NCBI GenBank assembly: GCA_038277395.1
Contig: CM076196.1
Coordinates: 94,866,385 to 94,930,384 of the forward strand
Source: Dryocosmus kuriphilus
Taxonomy: Eukaryota; Arthropoda; Insecta; Hymenoptera; Cynipidae
Reading direction: 5' to 3'
Length of the DNA stretch: 64,000 nucleotides
Numbering within the stretch: position 1 is the stretch's first letter; every line of letters begins with the position of its first letter. This document shows, piece after piece, positions 58,261-64,000 of this stretch. The notes below the pieces were generated by a model. The model was not told where the DNA came from and made no database searches. It saw nothing but the letters and a program-made list of their open reading frames with translations. Position numbers and translations under genes: made by a program.

Positions 58261-59166
58261 TTACATTGTATGTTTTCTCTTTTTTTCATTGGTTTTGGTT
58301 CTATTTCTTGCATAAATGGTTTTTGGAGTGTCACTTGTTTTTTGAAAATTCCTTGTCTTTTTTTCTCTGTTTGTTTCCCTTTCTTTGTCGTAATACGTCT
58401 TTTCCTCTTCGAGAGTTTTTTGATAAGCTTGATTTAGACTGCTTGGTCTCACACTTGCGACCTCAGCTTTGATTTCCGTTCGGAGGCTATCTATAAATTT
58501 ATTCACTGCGGTGGTTGATTCATTTTTTCTCTCGAACTCTCTGAATTTGGCTGGTTCCAGATCAATTGCTTTTTGGATTTGTTTATTAATTTCCTCGTAA
58601 CGCTTTATAAATGCTTCTGCTTTCTCGCATCGCATTTGGCACATTGATGCTCGTTCCTCTTGTAGTTGACTTAATGATTTCCTGTGTCTTCGAAAGCTAG
58701 CCTCAGTGCATTCTTAATTTGTATGTAATTAAATTCCAGCACATGTGAGACTACTAGCAAAGCTTCGCCTTTGAATTTCTTGGTTTTGCATCCACGCAGT
58801 AGTTTATCTATCACTGCAGATTCTATTATCTCGTTATCACCTTCAATTTGACTGACGGCGTATTTCAGATCATCTAAGAAAGATCCCACATCTGTTGTTT
58901 CGTCATATTCCCCGATATCATCAAGTATTTCACGCACTTTCTTTCTTTGATCATTTGTTAATTTTACCCCTATATCCAACAGAACTGGCACCGTGAGTAT
59001 TATGGGAGGCATATGGGTCTTGGGTCTTCCTGTTAAGTTTAATTGAGCCAGATTTTGTTTTGCTTCTCTTAAATTTTATTTTCATCTCATAAAATTGACG
59101 CTTTAAGTCCTTTGGGCGTATATCATCTAATTTTTCGAAGGTTAAAGCTTTCTTTAGTGTTTCCAT
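58261..59166 (-). pseudogene. E2 gag remnant
   Basis: Starts METLKKALTFEKLDDI (59166). It continues after a frameshift with IGEYDETTDVGSFLDDL (58671-59012), then a Lys/Glu-rich helical segment FIDSLRTEIKAEVASVRPSS (58261-58644). Zinc knuckle Cys residues near 58235 are partly lost. Same architecture as E1 gag without the solo LTR. Confidence 0.75.
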
Positions 59167-59199
59167 TTTCCTTGGATATATGAATTTAGTTTGGTGTGT

Positions 59200-60810
59200 A
59201 CGAGAAAAGTATGAATTACTTTCTGTGGTCTCGTAGAAGTTTATCGACGTACAAGATGTACCGTGTTGCGAGTTATCCTTCTCGGTGTCTTCGCTCGAAG
59301 TTTCGAAATTTGTGTCCTTCCTTCCTTTGTACATTTAATGTATTTAAGCTACTAAAGCTTTGGAATGCTAGCGTATTCCAAAGATAGTTGATTTGCGTGT
59401 TTCGAAGCTCAGGGACTTCGGGTGTGTCTTCGAACTCAGAGGTAAATTTGAAATCTTGATTTTTAATAACGTTTTCTCGATTAAAACATATATATAGTGT
59501 TACTGTGTTTTGAATAATACATAGATATTGAAATTTCAAGAACGCGGTCATGAATTTATTGCTACAAACTTTATGGTTAATTTTAACAGCCACCATTGAC
59601 ACACTCTAACAATATGACAAAAGTGTTATTTAAAACATAAACAATAATTGCTTGCGAGTATTTTACCTATAGCTATTAATGGGTTTGGTTAGAATTAATA
59701 CATATATTACATTTTTAAACATTATACTACAAATAAAATTTCTAAGATGCCATGGTTGAAATCCATTTAATGCCTGAACATTGGCAAAATCTTCCAGAGA
59801 CGACGATTAAGACCACTTAAAAATACATAACAGTAAGAGGAGAGGCAAGCACATTAATTCGAGGGTTTTGACACACGAAAGCGCATGCCGTTCTCTTGAA
59901 TCCTCTCTCACTACCAACTAAGCCCGTACGACGCAACGCATCCAGAGGATATTACCCTGACTCAGTTCCTCGCTCTCTGCCGTTGGAAGAAAACCATGAT
60001 TTTAAATTTTGAATTTTCAAAATAAGAACTGTATTTTAGCATCCTTATTTTCAATTTTGAACATGCGAATTGAAATGTAATATAGTGAATTCGAATTTTC
60101 AAAATACGAATTGACTTTTAATATAGTAATTTTGAAATTTCAAAATGCGAATTGAAATTTAATATAGTGATATTGAATGTTTAAAATGCGAATTGAATTT
60201 TAATATCGTAATTTTGAATTTACAAAATAAGAATTGAATATTCCATAACAAGTGTCATTGAAATTTCAAAAAAGTGATATTGAATTTTCAATACTTGCAG
60301 AATTTTACATTACAAAAGTTCAGGAAATTTACGACACTCTTGTGTCTTTTATACGAAATATTATGAATTTGCATTCCAAGAATTAGCAGTACGAAAAAAT
60401 AATATTACGTTAAATTTTCGAAAAATAATTTGAATAAACAACATAGTGAGTATCACATATCCTGAAAGACTTATTTCAGAAATTGACACTATCAATATAA
60501 ACACGATAGAAACCTAAAAACCATAGATTTTTCATATATTTTCGTTTGAGAATCCTTCTCCAGTGTTACCGAAGTTTCGCTATCGAGCTGAATATGCTAA
60601 GTCAAACGCCAGGCGGCCATTTTTGAAAAAGATCGTCAAAAAGATCATGAAAAATATCATCAAACTAATTTTTGAAAAAGATTCTGTAAGTTAAGTTAAT
60701 AGCCTTGGGTTTTAGTTGTAGGGATTAGTAGATATAGAGGGGGGCTTCTATACGCAAATTCCTACCTTACCGGCTTCGAGGCCATTCGAGAGTTGAAGTG
60801 GTTCATTTCC
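59200..60810. repeat. Non-coding with short tandem repeats
   Basis: 59445-59500 is a composite-repeat fragment. 60005-60260 holds about five units of roughly 53 bp (AAAATGCGAATTGAA...TAATATAGT). The rest is AT-rich without supported genes. Confidence 0.55.
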
Positions 60811-60814
60811 GTGC

Positions 60815-61150
60815 TAAGCTTCTAGAATGTTCTCGATGATGTGGCAAGACACGAAATTGTCGAAAATAACTTCCCCTTCCCCATCCGTCCCTCTATCGCC
60901 CATAAGTTTCGAGAATGTTCTCATGATATCATTTAATACGCAATTGCGAGACACGAAATTGATGAAAAACAACTTCCCCTTCCTCTTCAACCCCTTCTCT
61001 GAACAACAAACTTCTAGAAGGTTCTCGATAATGTCATTATAATGTGCAACGGCGAGAGATACAAAATTAATGAAAAAAACAACTCGTACTTCCTGCTCCC
61101 CCCCCCCCCCCCCCCTTCTTACCTTCATAAGCTTCTAGAAATGTTCTTGA
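60815..61150. repeat. Tandem units of about 100 bp, each with a heat-shock-element-like core
   Basis: Units start at about 60815, 60905, 61008 and 61130. Each opens with a TTCnnGAAnnTTC-type core (TTCTAGAATGTTC at 60820-60832, TTCGAGAATGTTC at 60908-60920, TTCTAGAAGGTTC at 61012-61024; the fourth has one extra base). A following block with ACACGAAATTGATGAAAA is shared by the units. Units diverge elsewhere while the cores remain. Confidence 0.7.
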
Positions 61151-61236
61151 TGATATCATTATACTACGCATTACATTTACGTTTCAAAACATGAAAACGC
61201 AGACGTGTCTAGATGTGTTGATTTTGTGAGGTAAAC

Positions 61237-61249
61237 GAACATTCTAGAA
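61237..61249 (+). promoter_or_regulatory. Perfect heat-shock-element-like site
   Basis: GAACATTCTAGAA, three alternating nGAAn pentamers with exact spacing, about 400 bp upstream of the putative transcription start. A further match GAAGCTTCTAGAA lies at 62064-62076. Confidence 0.55.
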
Positions 61250-61319
61250 CCTTAAGATAAAGAGGGAAATATCTTAATAGACAAAGGAAGTACCTACAAT
61301 AATTGTAAATATTGTAACA

Positions 61320-61440
61320 CGGACATTGCAGGGCGAGGCGGGTGTTGCGGGTCGTGTCCGGGCCCGTCCCGGAATCTACGAGGATTCCCGAGCGGGTCGG
61401 GTGTAAAGGGCCGCGTCGGCCGTCCGCAGCAAGTCCGTCT
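61320..61440. other. GC-rich island
   Basis: About 120 bp of strongly GC-rich sequence with CCGGGCCCGTCCCGG-like palindromes, between the HSE-like array and the core promoter. No frame supported; it may be a regulatory segment or a foreign insertion. Confidence 0.4.
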
Positions 61441-61601
61441 TGTTCCAAGCTGCAAGGGAGCAGTTATAGTATTGCTTTTAGACAAGTTGTCTCTTAAGCG
61501 GGTCTTTTACTCGGTCTCGCATCTTCGCCCATGTTAACCTTTTGTCTCTCGGCGTCCTCATCGTTATCCTTTTCCCTGGTGAGGTCCTGTCATGCTCTAC
61601 A

Positions 61602-61650
61602 ATATATATATATATAGGTACATTTCGCATCAATTTTTTTTTCAGTCAGC
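61602..61650 (+). promoter_or_regulatory. Core promoter: TATA box and arthropod initiator
   Basis: TATATATATATATA at about 61603-61616, followed about 30 bp later by TCAGTC at 61642-61647, the arthropod initiator consensus. Spacing is right for RNA polymerase II. The first frame begins about 110 bp downstream. Confidence 0.6.
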
Positions 61651-61755
61651 ATCAAGCATCCAAAATATTCACATCGTTTGAAAGTCAGATTAAGCATTTG
61701 AGAAAATACAAGTATTAGATTTGAGTTTTATTATTAGATTGCACGCCCGTAAACA

Positions 61756-61944
61756 ATGCCTTTATTTGAAAACATTCTGGTTGAAGTATTATCATACGTG
61801 AAACATTGTGCTCATAGTAAGAGAAATATTTCAATGAAGGAATTTGAGGATATGTGTAAAATAATACAAACTTCTACTGAAAATTATTTATCCCCATGTG
61901 AAATGTATCTAGTTATTATAAAAGATGGAATTGGAATCGTCTAA
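61756..61944 (+). CDS. Small protein downstream of the promoter
   Basis: 62 codons, MPLFENILVEVLSYVKHCAH onward, in a fair context (aacaATGcc) at the expected distance from the core promoter. Helical character; ends KDGIGIV. It may be the start of a larger, now broken, frame. No family recognised. Confidence 0.4.
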   Translation: MPLFENILVEVLSYVKHCAHSKRNISMKEFEDMCKIIQTSTENYLSPCEMYLVIIKDGIGIV

Positions 61945-62321
61945 AACTGTGTGAAGAAGGCAATATCTTATATGGATGTTCAAATAAATGATGAAGGACG
62001 GGATGAAGTGGACTAAAATTAAGTAAACGTATAGCAAACGTATTTTCTTCTCTCTACAGTATAGAAGCTTCTAGAACTTTATTACATCATATTTTGCAAT
62101 CTAGTAGAAGAAGTAAGGGTCTATTGAAGGAGTCCAGTTCTTCTCTTTCTTCAGTCTACAGTCAGATTGTGCACAAAAGCAGCAAGAGCTAAAAAATCGT
62201 TTAAACGTATTACTAACGAACATTCAAGAACTGAAACGGGTGATACAAGTGCGAGTAGACATACAAAATATAACCAGAAACTTTAAAAATGTGACCCTCA
62301 ACGAATTACAAAGGAGTGAAG

Positions 62322-62636
62322 ATGGATTTCTCAAAATTGAACAAAATTGCCTTAAGGAAGAAATTCCCACCTACAAAGAAGCTGACAGGATTGGGAATTA
62401 ATACAAATTATGAAATTACGCATCTCAAGAGTGCAACAACGAAATATGGAACGAGGTTTTTCGTTACCATATAAAATCAGTTCTCTGTTTTTCTACTAGG
62501 AAGAATAGTTGATCAGCTCAGGGAAGATGAAAATCTGCTTTTGGGGCTGAAGAAAGCCTGTGAAGAAGGTAATCTATGTATGCAGTATTTGGGAGGATCG
62601 TGCAATTCAATTGAATTTACGAAAAAAAGTACATAA
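62322..62636 (+). pseudogene. Relative of the palindrome 70-residue protein
   Basis: 105 codons with one in-frame TAA at 62472-62474. The N-terminus MDFSKLNKIALRKKFPPTKK is followed by TGLGINTNYEITHLKSATTK, then YGTRFFV. After the stop come FSVFLLGRIVDQL and YLGGSCNSIEF. The second half aligns with 396-608 and 17223-17435 (TKYGT-[KR]-F; F/Y-LP or LL; L-YxGG-N-EF). It shows what the missing N-terminus of the palindrome copies may look like. Function unknown. Confidence 0.6.
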
Positions 62637-62667
62637 AGTGCTAATATGCTAAACTAATACTCAGTGT

Positions 62668-63120
62668 GTGCAAGGCTTCAGTGTGGTCAACATCATGCCT
62701 TATATACCTCGAAATCAAATGTTACATTCCACTACATACAATCTGAATTCATCGTTCATAAAGCAAATTGTTGTCGGTGTTGAATTTAAGAAAGATGGAA
62801 AGTTAGCCTCATCAGTGAAACTACTAGCCAATCATCTTCATGCAAGTGTAACCTTCAATCCTGAAGAGTGGAAATAGTTCAAAAGTTATCTCAGCTTCAT
62901 TTCATTGTACTTTGATGGTCAAGAAAAGCATCAGTGTATCGACTGTGGAAATTTTCGTATATACATAACTATATCTTATGGAGACTACATAGTGGTTTTG
63001 GAGCAAATTGAAGAAGCTGAAGTTGAAACCCGAAAATATTATTCATTTGCACTGAAAAAAAAACGTTTGCTTTTCTCCAGGAAGTCAGTCTCTGTATTGA
63101 CCGGTATCTTCTGGAAATAA
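62668..63120 (+). pseudogene. Second protein of the same unclassified element
   Basis: 151 codons with a single TAG at 62875-62877. A later Met (MPYIPRNQMLHSTT, 62695) is the likelier start. Segments: NLNSSFIKQIVVGVEFKKDG, ASVTFNPEEWK, SLYFDGQEK, ISYGDYIVVLEQ and a basic C-terminus YYSFALKKKRLLF. I recall similar products as uncharacterised arthropod predicted proteins that recur near mobile DNA, without a named function. Its frame and spacing suggest co-expression with the preceding gene. Confidence 0.55.
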
Positions 63121-63525
63121 GTGTTATGACGTTTCAACGCGCTCCAAAGATATTATAATTGAAACTACTGCTGAAGGTGTTTGGTGTAACGTTAAATCAC
63201 CTTGTATAAAAAGTTGAAAATCTTATCTACAAAAAAATTATGTAAGTTTGAAGAATAAGTCAATGAAAAAGCTAATACTTTCCATTCTTATGCGGTTTGA
63301 AACTCTGTTTCTGGAGATTATTACTTTTTATAATCAGAGTATTTGCAAAAAAGTGATTGAGAAATTGCCAAAACTCAAATATGTGAATGGTAGCTTTATA
63401 CACTGAGAGAGAACAAAAACATAAAGATGAAGAAAATCGTGTATTTTAACAGAGTGTCTGCGAAAATTTAAAATTAACAAAAGTTAAACTAAATTCTGCA
63501 TTTTTTCCATTTATTATATATTGAG

Positions 63526-63526
<1 letters not shown>
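63121..63526. other. Decayed 3-prime part of the element
   Basis: Another broken plus-strand frame with KNKSMKKLILSILMRFE and EKLPKLKYVNGSFIH segments separated by stops. It may be a third gene or an extension of the second. Too decayed to assign. Confidence 0.35.

Positions 63527-63557
<31 letters not shown>
63527..63557. repeat. TA microsatellite
   Basis: (TA)n directly left of the mariner end. It provided the TA target. Confidence 0.9.
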
Positions 63558-63558
<1 letters not shown>

Positions 63559-64000
63559 GAGGCACGTCCAGAAAGTAAGAGTACTCAATTTATGTAGGCT
63601 TCAAAAAAAATGTATTAAAACAAAAACATAGTTGGTTACACTTTTACATATGTAAGCTATTTTTCGACATAGTCACCATCCCTCTCGATGCTAGTGGTGA
63701 GCCGCGGGATCAATTTTATGATACCTGCCTCGAAGAAGTCTCCCGCCAGCTCTTTCGCCCAATTCTCCACCTCCCCCTTCACCTCCTCGTCCGTTGAAGA
63801 CTTGCTTCCACCCATGTACACCTTCAGGGAAGTGAAGAGATGGAAATCTGGAGGGGCCAGGTCAGAGGAATACGGGGGGTGGTTCAAAACGTCCCATCCA
63901 AAAGAGTCCAGGAGTTGCTTCGTGGCGTTGCGTTGGCCGTGTGAGGTTTGGCATTTTCATGAAGCAGGCAGACTCTCTTCGTCAGCATGCCGCTCCTTTT
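63558..64000 (-). mobile_element. Mariner-family transposon, truncated by window edge
   Basis: Starts at a TA with a terminal repeat CGAGGCACGTCCAGAAAGTA. The minus-strand transposase C-terminus begins 100 bp in. The other end lies beyond 64000. Confidence 0.9.
63657..64000 (-). pseudogene. Mariner transposase, C-terminal part
   Basis: Reads LTKRVCLLHENAKPHTANAT, then after a small shift (about 63935) LLDSFGWDVLNHPPYSSDLA, PPDFHLFTSLK and GIIKLIPRL, ending DGDYVEK at 63657. The catalytic triad region H-D-N-A-R-P-H has Glu in place of the second Asp (HENAKPH). The third acidic residue in APPDFHLF is present. A frameshift plus the D-to-E change suggest an inactive copy. Confidence 0.88.

Larger units (their letters stand above)
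53100..59180 (-). mobile_element. Errantivirus-like element E2, decayed, no LTRs seen
   Basis: Minus-strand relative of E1 with gag, protease, partial RT, integrase and env in order, bounded on both sides by composite-repeat sequence (from about 59445 on the right). No LTR pair is recognisable. RNase H is missing where the 155 bp repeat sits. A (TA)n tract (55861-55891) lies between pol pieces. Confidence 0.8.

Overview
The window reads as arthropod, most likely insect, nuclear DNA from a gene-poor, AT-rich, repeat-dense region. The evidence is the set of element types: an arthropod-style Copia, two errantivirus-like elements with env, an R1-clade LINE, a mariner, a Penelope-like element, a tRNA-derived SINE, TTAA and hAT-type MITEs, and a TATA plus TCAGT-type core promoter. 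No intact conserved host gene was found. I cannot name the species; Hymenoptera is only a guess.

Layout. 1-17.8 kb is a giant palindrome. Two arms of about 5 kb meet around a spacer of about 240 bp near 12.66 kb. Each arm carries the same two outward-reading coding remnants: a C2H2-finger/acidic protein near the centre and a 70-residue protein near the tip. Only the left arm has been hit by later insertions: a Copia element (721-5587), a 462 bp insertion with a hammerhead-like core (9168-9629) and an ORF1-only R1-clade LINE (9851-11852). 17.8-21.7 kb is tandem and composite inverted repeat. 21.7-31.8 kb is an errantivirus-like gypsy element (E1, minus strand) with gag, protease, RT/RNase H, integrase and env, split by a 2.3 kb solo LTR. 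32.7-38.6 kb holds an unnamed satellite interrupted by a second ORF1-only LINE (itself carrying a SINE), a broken Cys-rich gene and two TTAA MITEs. 39.3-40.9 kb is a spliced hAT-like transposase pseudogene. 43.0-45.2 kb is a decayed second gypsy lineage. 46.4-48.5 kb has a foldback MITE and a hAT MITE with an 8 bp target duplication. 50.2-53.0 kb has two head-to-head Penelope-like fragments framed by GC-rich palindromic repeats and the composite satellite. 53.1-59.2 kb is a second, more decayed errantivirus (E2, minus strand). 60.8-63.5 kb is a small unclassified element: an array of heat-shock-element-like motifs, a core promoter and three small reading frames. One of these is related to the 70-residue protein of the giant palindrome. 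A mariner runs off the right edge.

How the parts relate. Nearly everything is nested mobile DNA. The most unusual units are the giant palindrome and the 60.8-63.5 kb element. They share a small protein family and a block of about 55 bp, so they look like diverged members or mosaics of one undescribed element group. The two errantiviruses are relatives with different inactivating changes. The two LINE copies share the same missing ORF2, pointing to a non-autonomous family that moved in trans.
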